Source: Lichenostomus cassidix (lineage: Eukaryota > Chordata > Aves > Passeriformes > Meliphagidae). Taken from it: a stretch of 64,000 nt of DNA. Both the position numbers and the translations under genes were made by a program. A model generated the notes under the pieces. That model searched no databases, was not told the origin of the DNA, and was given only the letters and a program-made list of their open reading frames with translations. Numbering within the stretch: the first letter of the stretch is position 1; each line of letters starts with the position of its first letter. This document shows positions 26,201 to 40,954 of this stretch, piece by piece. The stretch lies in assembly GCA_008360975.2 (NCBI GenBank), contig CM039182.1, positions 20,680,324 to 20,744,323 on the forward strand, written 5' to 3'.

Positions 26201-29200
26201 TACCATGTAAAAAGGAACTTACAGAAAGAAGAAAAAGATTTAATTTGCTAAAGCAGTGCTAGTGGTATTTAAGACATTTAGGTTAGAGACATTTAATGAA
26301 GTGATTTGGACTCCAAGGCACGTACTAACTGTATTATAATTTTTTACTTTGCAATAATACAGGCTTACATTCTGGTTGACTGTGGGGAGGACAACATATG
26401 TATTCCTGACTTGCAACTTTCTGCTATGCCGTAAGTTAAATAAAATAAATTGTGCTGTATATAAGAGAGTCCAAACACTGCTAACTGTTGCAATAGAATG
26501 CAGTATGTAGAACACAGTTCTGTTGATTTCCGTAGCTAATAATCCTTACCTGATTTCCAGATTTTAATCTGTGCATCCATTTCATCTATAAAACTAAGAC
26601 ATGGAGAAATACACACCTGCAAACCACATTCATGATGTTCAATGGTTATCATAGAAAATAGTTTTTGTAGGTGTTTGTTAGGAGTGGTCCTAGTTCTCTG
26701 AAAACCAAGAGATAATACAAATTGTTGATTACAGGAGGTTTCAAGATTTTTTTGTTTCAGTGTGCCAGTGACTTTGAACTTGGATGCAATTCTCCTGAAC
26801 TCAATACACAGTGAAGTAAATTAATCTTAAAAAAAAAAAAAAATCGAAACATGGCAACAATTTTTCCTATGGAGGGAGAAATATGCCAAGCAGGACGAGG
26901 GGGGAACATCTGACAGTTAGCTGTCTCTGTGCCATAGAGTCAGAATCAGTCTGTAGTTGTAAAACAAAAAGGCACAGTGCCATGGCAGGTCTCAGAAGAA
27001 TTTCTTTCATTGTTTGTTTTACAATGGGCATGAGGAGGAAACAACGAACTTTGTGTCCGCCAGAAAACAATGCTGATGAGACCCCTGTGGCAAGTGGTTC
27101 CTCCACTAAATACTTCTTGCTGTTTAGAAAGCAATCAGGCTTTGAAATTTATACCAGTAACTTCCAAGTTCTGTGCTAGTCCACTTAGCCCATGGTGGGA
27201 TTTCTCTTGACATCTTGTCTACCTAGGTTCTGGTACACTTTTTCATGGGGTCATTTTTTATGGAAAATATTTTATTTTGTGTTCACAAAGTATTTTCCAG
27301 AGCAGATGCTCTGAGAGCAAAATTTTCTTCTGCTTTATTCATATGTAAATCCTAATTGTGCCTGTTTTAACTCCTGACATGTAGTATGTTCTATACAGAG
27401 ATACAGATCAGCTAATAATTGGAGAAGAAAACTTTGTCATGCTCATAATAAATGCAAGGAATGATGGGGAAGGAGCCTATGAAGCTGAGCTACATATAAA
27501 GATTCCACCTGAAGCAGATTACACTGGGGTTGAACGCAACAACAAGGTAAAGGAAAATCAAAATGTTAGCGATAATGAAGCAGGCAACTGAGAGCAAGGA
27601 TAACCTACATAGGCTGTACCAGCTGAAAGCAGTACATAAAAAGGTTCCTTTCAGGAAAGGAGATTCCATCAACTCTCACCTATCCTTGCTTGCAAAGCCC
27701 AGGGTAAAGATTAGTCATGCCTCCAAAAGTTGGGAAGGACAGGACCATTCTGTTCAGACCCAGCAAAGGTTCAGCTCCTTCCTGTTAACTCAGTTATAAT
27801 TCTACACAAATAGTGTCACATTTCTCCTAGGAATAGAGATATTCACATAGTTCATATTTTGAACCAGTAAACACTACCAGTAGCAGAAAGTAATACTGCC
27901 AAAATACCTGAGTGCTTCCAACCTGGGATCCCATGGTAGCAGGTCCCAGTCAGAGTTAATGAGTTCTGCTGAACCCCAGGTACTCGGACACTGCTGTCTC
28001 CTCTCTCAGCACACCAGTGTTTTACCATTATTAAGGGTGTCCCAGTCTCCAGTATCCCGAATACTTGGACATTAACTGCAGTATAAATTTGACAAAGTTG
28101 TTTTCCCTTGTCATCATTCTTTTATGTTATGAATGGGCTAAAAATGCAATCATTTAAAATGTGCCAGTGCTCACAGAAGGACTAATTTTGACTGAAGTCC
28201 TGCTGAGCTGTACTGAACATGCAGTGTTTTTCCTTTTTGGGTCTGTTTGTTTTTTAAGAGCAAAGATGAAACATAATCCTGCAAACAAGCAGAGTGTTCA
28301 TGTATTCTCTGTTGGACAGCAAGGCTGAATCGCCTCATCTGCACATAAATCTCCCAAGCTGTTGCAACATGAGCCTGCTTTTTTCTGTTAGTGCCTGGAA
28401 TGTTCAAAAGGGCCTCAAGGGTGAGAGTGGGAGAAAGCAAGTTAATTTCCTTTCTAAAGGCAAATGTTTTTAAGGAAGTTGAAAGTAACTTACAAGGTAT
28501 TTCCTTATTCTCCTTCTGTCATTGACTTTATTAATGGATTTCTAACCTAGTCTGAAAAAAATTACAGAACAAATTACAAGAAGAAGTGATGATATCATCA
28601 AAGATGATAGAAATTCTGTGCAACCTCACATCTCAGAAGTATATCTTAAAGACACCAGCCTTTTCCTATTGTTTATTCTTTTTGTTCTCTTAGCAAAGCC
28701 TCTGTTTTTTTGTACTGTAATTTACAAAACTAAAGTTCTCTTTAATATACTACACAGGATTACCTTTTTCCTTCATTCCTCAGTAGAAATCTTTTGCTGT
28801 TCTTTTGGACATTACCAAGGTGTCAGAGGAGGCACTTAACTCCAAAACCCACAGCATATATTAGCACATATCTATCTTTTGAAGGGCCTGGGGTAGGGGT
28901 GGGTGAGAGGCTGGACATGAGTCTGGACTCACTGCCCAGAAAGCCAAACATGCTGGGCTGAATCAAGCTATCTGGTACCTGAAGGAAGCCTAAAAGAAAG
29001 ACTTCTTACACAAACATGTTGTGACAGGACAAGGGAGAATTAATTCAAATTGAGAGAAGGTTTAGATTAGATATTGAGAAGATTTCTTGGCTGTGAGGAT
29101 GGTGACACACTGGAACAAGTTGCTAAAACACAGCCAGAGAAGCTGTGGATGCCCCATTCCTGGAAGTGCTTAAGGCCTGGTTGGATGGAGCAACTTGGTC

Positions 29201-32200
29201 TAGTGGAAGGTGTCCCTGATGATCTCTAAAGTCCCCTCCAATCCAAACTATTCTATGATTTGGACCGGAGAGAAACCATTCAGAGTTTTTTGTGATTTTA
29301 GGAAAAACTGAATTTTATAGTGCCAACATAATAGACTCATGGAGAAAGGAAGGAAGGAAGTAAGGAATACATGGGAGATTCTGTTGCTTGGGAAGAATAA
29401 AGAGAAGCTAGAATGGGTTGGGAAGGAGTTTTAAATTTAGAATACTTTTTTTTTTTTAAACAAAATTTAAAAACCCAGGAAACATAATACAACTGCTTCA
29501 TTCTCTCCAGATTTTGTGGAAGATAAAATACCTTTCTGACAAATCTAGTTCTGAATCACTGTAGATTTATAAAAAACCACCTTCCTTTTGCCCACATTTA
29601 CTTAGTTCACTCCCACACATAATTTATTTCATATTCTCTTGCTTTTCATACTTACTCCATTCAAAAAGATGTCATCATGTTCTTTCTGAGAAGGATCAAA
29701 ACATTACTCCTACTTTCTGCATAATTTTTAGTGTCTTTCTTTCTTCATTGCAAGGACCTTTTTTACAATGATAACAAATGGCACTGAAAGGAAGTTTATT
29801 CTTTCCATTGTTTTTAAATGGTAAATGTATATGTCTTAAAACTATGTTTTTTACAATATTATAGTTCCATTAAGTAAACTATAAAATTAACTTCTAAGTG
29901 TATTTGATAAAGAAATTGATATTATAAATTTATTCTAAAACTTTCTAAATGTAAATAATGCTGTTACCAGGATGACCAAATTCTTAGGAGTCATAGTATT
30001 AGTGAGTATAAATGAGAAGGACTGAGTTCATTCAACTTACAGGGCTTTGAGAAAATACAGCAATTTGAACTGACAAGGTAACAGAAGAAATTATCACACT
30101 GGATGCAGTAAACACTGAGGTATATGGAAAAAAAGTCTCCCGGTCTGCAGGCACTTTTTGAGGCATGGACTACAGATGAAAATGACAGTTTTCATGTCAC
30201 TTGCAAAGGAGTCAGGATTTCAATTCCTATTTTTGTGTTTGTATTGTATCCTGCCAATGAGGCCTCTGTGACTGCTCCTGAAATACACTTAATTTAATAC
30301 AGAGCAGTTTCAGCAGACGGGTGGATTTATGGTAGAGCCTGTTGCAATCATGTTAGTAAAGCTCTGCCTCTAGGATTGCATTTACTCTTCGTTGTGTCTG
30401 TGTTTACAGTCTTCTCTGTAGCTGTTTTTCTCCAAACTGCAGAATTCCTCATATTAAGGCAGAGATAGGATTCACCTCTGAGCCAACAAAACAGGTAGGC
30501 TGAGACGTGAATAAATGAAATGTACTCAGCTGAATAAATCACTTGATACATTTTCTGATGGAACTGAATAATCTGTAGAATCAAATCATTCAATTACACT
30601 CTCATAATTTCAAAGTAACTATACTCATAGAGGATATTTGTCTGCTTTATTGTGAGGCTATTGTGGATTTAGTCTATCTAAGAGAAACACACATTAAGCG
30701 CTTAATAGAGAGACACCATCAGTGCCTCCTGTCCAGCCCTGCTTTTTTTCCTTTATTTCATTTTAATAATATATTGTGTTGTTCTATATCTTTTGAATTA
30801 CACTAGGAAGCTCTTGAAGTCAAAAACTTAACTGAAAATTCACTTGCCTTCTACCTTCTCCCTTCATCTTTATGCAATAGTGTTTGACCTGCCTCACTTG
30901 GCATTATCTTCTGATCTCAGACCTGATTCTGTAGAATATTACACACAGACTGTGCAACTGCATAAAAAATGAACTGCAATTTGCAGAAATGTGATCATAT
31001 AAAAGTGAAGAGGCAAGAGAATGTGTGTGACCTTAAAGTCTGAGGTCAAGGACATGATTTTGGAGCTTCGTTGATTCCTGCAGATGCTGAAAGTTCCTCC
31101 AGTCAAAAGCTGATGATTGAAATAGAATTACTTAAAATGAAATCATCAGTTGTACTGTGGAAACACTTAGAAGGTCCAGAGGCCACGTAAATAAGAAATT
31201 ACCACAGCTTCACTAGTTACTGGAAACCCACTGGCTTGCAATAACTGTTCATATGCAGTAGGTGTGAATTTACTAGAATTAGCAGCTATGAAGAAAGTAC
31301 AACTACATTATATTACCTCATACTTCCAGCAGTAGATGCAGAGACAGCACATACTGCCATATGGCACATTCTTATTCTGAAATAGTCACTAGCATGACCG
31401 TGTGTTTGAATCCCCAGCCATTGCCTGAGTACTGTGCACTAATCCTTTGCTCCATGACAGTTGCCCATATTGAACAGCTCAATCCTGCCTTAGTAGCAAA
31501 AGCTTGGGCCCAAATTCTTACGGACTAATTAGCAGAAACAAATCAGGCAGATACAAAGCACTAACAGGTATTTGTTACACACCAAAAATATTATGTATGT
31601 TGGCAGAACTGCCTCTGCTCAGGTTGGAAACTGCAGAGGGGGGCAGATCACATCCAGATCTGTATTGCAATGGATAAATGGAGCCATTTCCCCCATGCCT
31701 TTCTGGACTAAAGCATGGCAGTCTTAAGAAAAAGACCTGAAACATCCTTGTCTTACATGAAAATTCTTATACTAAGTACATTGTAGCTGGCTAGATGAGA
31801 GGTGATTTGAGCCCAATGAAGACAAAGACTACTTCTTCATACATCAACTAGATACATACATTGGCTAAAGGAAGGTACCTAATCCGTTCCCTTTTTTGTA
31901 GAAAATAAAATTGGTAGGTGATGGTAAAGAAAAGAGGAAGTGTATCGCTCACCAGCCTGCTGTGCTTAACTGTTCTGACATCAATTAGTAATTCATCACT
32001 ACAACCATGAAAAAGAGTTTCAAGTTGGTGGACTGCCTGGATTACTTAAAGCATCCAATCACTTTCTAGTTGAAATGCACCCTGGGAACACATGTGTTAA
32101 TTGCTGAGGTTTTACTTCTGCTCAAGATTGCCAAAAAGACCATGTGCTGCTACAGAAATATAAATCGCTACCAGTGTTAGGTAGAAGGGCTTTGTGGCAA

Positions 32201-35200
32201 ACCCTTCCATCTGGCTGAGTTACATATGAACTCACTGATACTGACAGTAGTAGATGTACAAGTCTCAGCTCTTGCTTGCTTCCTCTCTGGTTTGAATTTT
32301 CGTACTTTCTACTTAACCACCTCAAAAAGGTGATCAGTGCAAAATCAAAGGCAGTAAATCTCATTATTGAAGGAATTCTACCATGGCTGACCCTTTGTCA
32401 CATCTTTATACCACACAAATTAGTTTTTGTGATGCTGGTGATATGAATTCTGTACCATTAATCATTTTCAGTCTAGGAACATAGCCTCCAAATTGCAAAA
32501 GAACTACTTGCAAAACTCCTGTATTTTCTCAGCCTTTGAGGGGAAAAAAATGTGTGATAAGGGCTGATTTGCTCTGTGCTGGTCTATGATACAGCATTTT
32601 TAAAGAAACTGCCAAATATCTAATATAAACGAGTATTTACTTCTAACTTTTAGACCTCAGTTTCAACTCCCCATCCCTAACAAAAGCAAAACTATAAACC
32701 CACACACCAAGATCAAATGGACAATTTTCCAGACAAGTTTGATTTCAACTGTGTTAACACCCTCTTTTCTCCCATGTGTTACTTCCCACCTTTAATGAAC
32801 CAGCTGGAAAGAGTGTAAAAATCCTTCCTTCCCAACCCTAGAGAGGTTTGGGAAGGCTATTAGTGCACTGGACATGCTGTGTAACAAACTTTGTTTCCTC
32901 CTTCCAAACTGTAAAAATGTCAGTGTGCAATGAGGTGTGTGCTGAGGGCATGCTTCACATGGGCTCTGTTTAGGACATGTCCTGTCTTTTCTTTTAATCT
33001 CAGGAAATGCTGAGGACAGCATGTCCATGCTGGCTTTTACAGATAGGGTGAATTTGTCCAGAGACTTCCCAGGTCGTTTTATATAAAGAGCATGAACTTG
33101 TTCGCACTGCTTCATCTGTGAGAATCACAAATGAGCAGAAAGGTAATGCAACTTGCTGCATCCTGCTTTTACAAAGCTGGTTTACTTCTGCACATTTATG
33201 GAAATGCCTTCAATTACTGAAGATGTCAAAGAGGAAAACAGAAAAAAACAAACCACATTTTATTGCTTCGTCTTATTATGTATCTCCTAACTTGCAGTAT
33301 TTTATAGCTGTTCCTCCTCTTACAGTTTGTTTTGTTTACAGGCGATACTACCAGTGATAAAGATTGCTATGAACAATAAAAACCTGTATATTGAATAATG
33401 TGAAAGCCTATCTCCACTGTTGCTAATTTATAAACACACATAACAATTTATGTTTCTACAGAAATATTTAATATTCTAAGTATTTTAACATAGATTGGAA
33501 AAAAAAAGATCTAGAATTGATCCATAATCAGGTTTTGCCAATGCCAGGAACTCATTATAGAGACTTTTGGGGATGGATAACACAACCATTGTAATCGGTG
33601 TAAGACCTATTCTCCTTGCCTAGTTTTGCCTACTCTTTTTTTCTCTGTTGAGTCATTATGGCTATAGGAATGATTCACAACAACAAAGCTGCATGGTAAA
33701 ACTAGACATAGAGTGATCTCATCATGATCCTTAAGGTACTGGGAAACTATCCTGTTTGTTTTTCACTGGCATCAGTTTTCCCCCGTTGTCTGACAATAAC
33801 CAAGTAAATGTTTTGATAGTGCACTGAGCAGGTGTCCGAAATCAAAAGTAAGGTCACAGTCAAAAAGGCATCACTTTCCCAACTGGATACATTTCACTGT
33901 GATCTCTGACCTCCGTATTGGTGTCCTTTTGTTGCAGGCACTGCGTGTATTGAGCTGTGATTACAAGATGGAAAATGAAACTAGAATGGTGGTTTGTGAT
34001 CTTGGGAACCCCATGGTGGCTGGCGCAAACGTAAGGGAAAACCAGATGCATTTACTGATTTTTATCTAATTTGATTTTAAAGAGGAACAAATGGAAATTT
34101 ATTCAATTACCAGAATTACCAGTAAGCAGCACATAAACCAAATTGTTTACCTGAACAAGAATTTGTCGGTATAATTAGAGGCAGTACTGTGCTTCTGAAA
34201 AATTAAAAATTTGTTTTTCTAAAAGATTAATTACACTAGAACTTGGGTTTTATGTCACTTAAAAAAGTGAGAGTGACTCAATTTATCACAGAAGTTGCAG
34301 TAGTATAATGAGAATTCCAATCCTTAATGTGATCTGTTTATTTCTCCCTGTTAGTATTCCCTCTGCTTAAAATATTCAGATATATGTATAGTAAATGACA
34401 ACTTCTTCAGCCTGATTCTTGAGTGCATAATGGTTGTCTTACCAGTTTATATCCAGGAAAATGTGGTTGGAATAAAGTTGTGCTTCAAGATATTATTGCA
34501 ATTCTAAAGATTTTCCTAAGACAGTCTCTCATAAATCATACCACACATTAGATGGGATGATGGTAGCCTTGTTTTTGGACAAAAGTGGAACTGAATAACA
34601 ACTGATGATGAACACTAGATAAGGATTAAAAATAGGTTTGGAGATTAAAAAATCAAAAATTGTTGTCCTTTGTCCCTGTTTCGTGACAAAACAGTCCAGG
34701 AAATCCCAAAAGTGTTAAATCCAGGAATGTTCAGCCATGGATGCTCTTGCAGAGGAATTTAGTGTTTCTCAAAAATTTGTAAGTGCTGTAAATATTTAAC
34801 TAAAAGAAAATAATCCAAACATCAATATCTAGATTAAAAACTGTCCGAATAAAAATGAAGCAGTCAACAGCATGAACATTTATCAGGAAGAAATAATAGC
34901 TTTTAATTGAAACATACAATTGTTTTAATTTCATATTGGACCTATGACTTTGCAGAGAAACCAAAGCAAATTTCTTTAGTATTTTCAAAATCCCTGCTAA
35001 GTTAAGGTTTGCTCTATGGAAGATCAATATTTCAGTCTTCAGCCTCTCTACAGAGAGAGTCTTTCCCGGCTTTATGATCCTGAAGCTGTTCATGATTGAC
35101 CTCAGCAGAACCAAATGGGTCATATAGGAGATTGGGACTAGAATAAGTTTCCTTGGATCCTAGGGATAGCCTCAGATTGGCCACAGAACTTTTGAAAGTG

Positions 35201-38200
35201 AATAAGGGCAGGTGTCTCATACAGTCATCTGCTTGCATGGTCACAAGGAGTCCTAGGGATTCTTTGGGGTTACAAGGAGGTGGGAACCATTGAAAACTGA
35301 TCCCTAGGTGATGGACCTCCTGGGAAGAGGAATCTTCCTGGTGAAGATCCTTGTTCATAAAACTACTGTGAACTAGAAGTCTGAGGATAATATGATAAAC
35401 ATTTTCTGGGAAGGACACAGACAAGAAGGCAAAAGGATTTTGTAGGTTTTGTTTTATTCTGCTAAGTAAAACTCCTAAAAGCTAAGAGTAATTGAAAACA
35501 TTTCTGAGGAGTGGAATTTTCATAGTGGGAGGATGGGATGCAATGATGGGACAAAGCACGAGCCAAATTCCAGGTAGAGGCAAATAAGTTCTTGTATTGA
35601 AAAACAGCAATTCTACTTACCTGCTTGGTAGTTTCTTAGTTAATTTCAAGGCAGAAGCAAATTCTCAAGATACAGACAGAAGTGGACAAGAATCTTGTGG
35701 GTGATTGGGATGCAGTGGAGGGGGGCAGGAGAGCATAAAACCCCTTGGGTTTGGAAGAGAAAAGGAAGACTAAACACAAGAGACACTTAACTTACGTACC
35801 AAGGAGAAAATCTTTGTGATTTGCATATTGTCATAAGCATAAGTAGTGGAAAGGTCTGAGTGTGTCAGTGTCTCATATTCCTCCCTTTGAATCCAAACTT
35901 CTGTTTCCACATCATCCTTGACCCAAAATGCTAGCAGTGTGAAGACTTCAGGAATGCCATTTGGTGGCCACTAAATCAGTACTATGGTCACCTGTCTCAT
36001 TATGAATTTTCACTGCATAACTAATCCTTCTTTTCTTCAGAATCAACTCTAGCCCTGCCATAAGTGCCATTACCAGATTTTCTTAAGCAAACTACTCCAC
36101 AGAGACTTAGAAGTAGCAGAATAAAACAGCAGGGTTCATAATATATTTAAGGATTTTCTAGTTTATAACAAAATAATCCAACCCTTGAAAATTGAGGCAT
36201 ACAAAGATAGAGCATTACAAAGCCAGATGGCAAAATTGTTTGATTAGAGTGAGCAAAATCTTAAATCCTAAGTTTATCTTTGAAGCCAACTCTCCTGGAG
36301 GCTCAGTAAAGGTGAAAGGACTTGTGGTTTTTTGGTCCAAACATATTTATGATGGCAAATGTTCTTTCAAAAGCAAAATACCAGCCCCTTGTACAAATTG
36401 CATAAATCTCACAAAGTTGCTCTGATCCATTTCCAATTTTGCAAAACAATTCTGCCCTGGCAGGAGATCAGTTATTCTCAAAATACTGTCAGAAAGGGAC
36501 TCTTTGTGGAAGTTGTGAGTGGGAAGGAAGGGTTAGGTCAAAATCAAACATTCCTAAAACTCTTAACTATTGAGTCACCTTAATGACTTTCCAGCACCCT
36601 GAAGTCCTACAATTCTTGAGCTCTTGGAGATCAGCTTCTGAGTATGAGGGTTATGTCAGGATTTTGTAATATAACCCATCGGATATTACTGCAGCAGACT
36701 ACAGAGATGTCTGACACTTCACATCTTCAAAATGCATTATTGACATCTGTGTCCTTAGAATTGTTTACTGGCCACAGAAAAATATGTAACCTTTTTGGTA
36801 ATATCTTTGAAGTTAAAAAAAAAAAGAAACAGTAAAGAAGAAGATAAAAAGACATGGTGAGGAAAGCCTCAATGCCACATGGCCCAGAATGAAAACTAAA
36901 TGTCTGATAGCATCTCACTGGCAAAGATTGTTCAACATTTTTTTTATGACACTGAAATGGATCAGACTGACAAGCTTCCTAAAGCTTGTTTAGTGGTGTT
37001 AGCAAGTGAGATGAAGGTTTTATTAAAAATCTGATAGAAAAATTTGGAAGTTAATAGAAATAAATAGAAATAAGGTTAGAAGACTGGAGGCTTGGAAAAT
37101 CTTGCCTCTTCCTTGTTAAGTATCAAACTGATTCTTCAAGAGCATCAGGTTTTATCTTTCTTATGCACCATAAGACAGTTCAAAAAAGGCTATACTTCTG
37201 TCTCCCAGCATACTCCTAAATCCTGTCAAACATAATAGTTTCAAACTTATCAATAATAACAGAAATGGCATGAATTTCAAAGGCACATGATGTTACAAAC
37301 ATGGAAATAATGAAATTTTAAAGAAGCTACCTTCACTTTGAAATTTTTAAGTAAAATTAAACTATTCTGATAAAATTTATGCCCTGCTAAAATGAGGAGG
37401 TTGAGTGATTGTTAAGTTACAGGTTCAAGGAAGTTCAACTCCTTTGGCCTCAGTGGGTTTTCAGCAAGGGCATGTGAGCATCTTTGCCCATTTTTAGTAG
37501 CAATGTCAAGGGTTACTTGACATGAACAAAGTCATACAAGTCTACAAAGACAACATCTGCAACTTATTAGAGTTGTGCAGTAGGAGTGTGTTTCACTATT
37601 AAATAGGGGATTGAGCCTCAGGAGTGTAATAGATCATCAAAACTGTAGTTTATGTCTGCTCTATCTGATGAAAATTTTATCATTGGTTCATTAAATTTTT
37701 TTCTGCTGTAAGTGGAAACAAATTTATTTAGACTGGTTCATAAAAACAGTAGGAGAAATGGTGAATTGAATATTTGGAAATTTTTGTCTCAAAGACTAAA
37801 GAAAGTCATTATATTTTGAAGGTGAATGGAATATCAATACAGTCAATATCATCTCCAAAAAGTGGGCTTAACAAGAGCTTACATCTCTATTCCAAATCAG
37901 CTGTTCAACTTCTGAGTAATTTAATGAGCGCTGTCTTTTCTTATGAAAGATTTTGATTCCAAAAGGAGAGATCAACTGTAACTATGGCATTAAGATAATC
38001 AAAATTCAAAGATTTGAACTTGCCATTCCATTTATGATGACAGTATTGCTTCAGCATGGGCCAGCTGAAAGTGGTTGAAACATGTTAGGTAAATCTTGTT
38101 CTGGAGATGGATTAAGATTGTGTTGCACCACTGTAAGTGAAGAAGGAGAATGAAATGAAAAAAGATTGGTGGGAAAAAGGAATTGCTTAAACATATGAAA

Positions 38201-40922
38201 TTACATCCATGGAAGAAAATTCTTCCTCTTCAATGATGTTGAATGTAATTCCCAAACATGTGTCCCATCCTGCTGACAAGGTTACCTCAAGTATTCCAAG
38301 GAAATTATGCCAAGCAGACAACTTTTTCTTCCTTCCCTCCCACTCCCCAATCTACTCAGATATTGGCAGAAATGAGGGAATTATGTCCTCATTTCCTAAT
38401 GCCTTTTGGTTAATTTCTCAGGAAGACTGTTTCTCCACATGGAGAATAGTCTATGTGTAACCATCCTTTTTAAAAAATGAAATCACAATGTGCATGTTGT
38501 GCTGCAAAAAACTCTACCATCAGGCCAGATGGAAAATAGAGGGGGAGTGAAAACTTATAGGAGTTGCAAAATTCACATTTCAAAAATAACCAGATTTAAA
38601 ATGTGCAGTTATACAATTAAAAACAATAATTTAAACATTGCACTAGACTTTTATTAATTTTACATTGAGGGCAGATGGCTTCTCTCCTTACTCACCTGCC
38701 ACTTACACACTGGGGCTGTACATATGCCCAACAAGAGGTTTACAGAGACCCCACCATAGGCTATTGTATATCCCTTCTCTAGTTAGCTGTTCTCTCTTCT
38801 GAATTAATTTACTCTGCTTATCCCTACTCTTCTTGTAAAGCAAATGGAACTTGTCAGTGGGAGGAAACCAGGTCTGCATAAATGCAAGGGAGCACCTGTG
38901 GAAGCACTTACCTCCTTCAGTTTTGGGAACTGGGTGTTTTACTATCTCCTCTGGTCATTTACTGCAAGTTGTGGCAAGCTGAACTGCAAATATAACTTTG
39001 AAACTGTATTCCCCTTAACAGAACTGCAATGGAAGTAAAGAGTCAAGCTAGAAGTAAATTAAAACTGCTGCTAATTTAGCTTCAGGTGCTCAGTCAGTCC
39101 CACTACACCTAAAGCATGCAGTGTAGAGCTCACAGGTGCAGAGACAATGCAGGGACCAGGAAGCCCTGCAGACCCGGACAAAGGCAAGCATGGATGGAGG
39201 CAGGGATGAGAGCTGCCAGACAACTATTATTTTCTTTCGGCTTGGCAAAGCAAAGCAAAGACTGTCTGGATGAAGAAGGGCCCACCGCTGTGTTCGTGGG
39301 AGTGTTCTTCTCTATTCCTCTGATCTTTCCTGTGTCCAGCCAAGTTTTCCATCTGGTGACATACACAGGCAGGATGGTATTTTTTTCCTAAGAACAACTA
39401 GATGATGTTATTTCATATTAATTTCGAAAAGCAACAGTATCCAGTTTAAGTCTGTGTAAAGCAATGTTGAACAGCACTGCTTTATTGATCTGGAGAGATC
39501 AACTGTTCTTAGTAACCTGCTGTTTGGTTTTTTCTCAGTTCTCCACAGGCATTCGATTTTCTGTTCAGCATTTTGAAAATGCGGATTTCAGCATCAATTT
39601 TGAGCTGCAGATAAAAAGGTTAGATATTTTATCAAGAGCATGTTTTTTTAATTATTAATTCCTATTGACATATGAAGTTTATTATTTAATAAGGTTCCTC
39701 TTGAGTATCAGTAATTATTTCATGGGTTTTCCAATGGTAACTCACTTCAGGAGGATTTTTGGAGTTGGAGCCTTGTTAGCTTTTAGCAAAATCAGTCTTA
39801 TTTCTTTAAAATTCAGGTTAATGGTCAATAATCCAAGGATCTTCTACAGATTTGCCAAATTTGAACTTTATTTTCTACTTCATAATCAATAAACAGTGAT
39901 CACTTTGTAACAAAGGTGAATATGTACGGACATACCATGCCATGAATTAAACCAGACATGCCTCTTCACAAAAATTTAGCAAATGAAAGCAGTTAAAATC
40001 TGCTCAACAGATTTACTGGCATGAAGAGAGAGAACTGTTTCAGTTTGATGCAGGTGAACCTTTGTAATTTTCCATTAGTTTCCTCCCCACTTGTGAGCCT
40101 CACATATTAATACTGTAGAATCTTCACATATTAATACTGTAGAATCTTGTGTTTTATACAGAGCAGTACTTCTTCCACAGGGATAAAAAAGCACAGAGCA
40201 GGCTGGGTTAGGATAAGAGCAAAATCAAACCTGGGACTTTTTCAGTAGGTGGCAGGGCTTCTGCTCCATCTGCCCTCATGAAATACACACTGGAGTTCCT
40301 GATGGGGCCCTCCCTGCCCCACATGCAGAGACTTAATTGCTAATGTCTGGCCTTTAATGAGGGCCTTGATCATGTTCATTACGGTAAATAACTAAGACAT
40401 TTAAAATGTTTAAGTCATGTCTCCACAATAAAACCCTTGAAGGAAAGGACATGCAGAAACTCAGGAAGGGCACAGCAATGCCACAGAAGTCCATTAGGTC
40501 AGGCCTCGGCCCTCTCCCTGGAGTCTGGCTGGCAAGCTGGGGATTGTGCAAACCTGGACGTGGGCTCCTCTGGAGAGAGATATAACATTTAACTTGCAGC
40601 TCCCCTGTCCATGCCACTGTTCATTTCTTAATGCAAGCAGTAGTTTTAAATGGGTATCCACGGCTCACATCCCTACCCTTTTCACTCTGTGAAACTGGGG
40701 AGGTCCAGAGCTTTCTGGGTAGTCAAATCTTTCTGGGTAATAAGAATTGAAGGTAGGTCACTGTTTTTCAAAAGTGACAAGAATTTACTGAGGAATAAGT
40801 TTGAACTTCAGGAGACAACATCTCATGCTTCCTCTCTGAAAGCAACTCACTCAAATGTAAAGGAAGAAAATATTTGTGTTAGGCTACAAACTGGTATGAA
40901 AATGCTGAAGAGCAGACAGCTA

Positions 40923-40954
<32 letters not shown>

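Noticed and set aside
34800..35424. Two overlapping - strand frames of 107 and 130 codons that could be a frameshifted gene
   Set aside because: Neither translation resembles a known family. There are no promoter, splice or poly-A features, and the lengths are within chance expectation.
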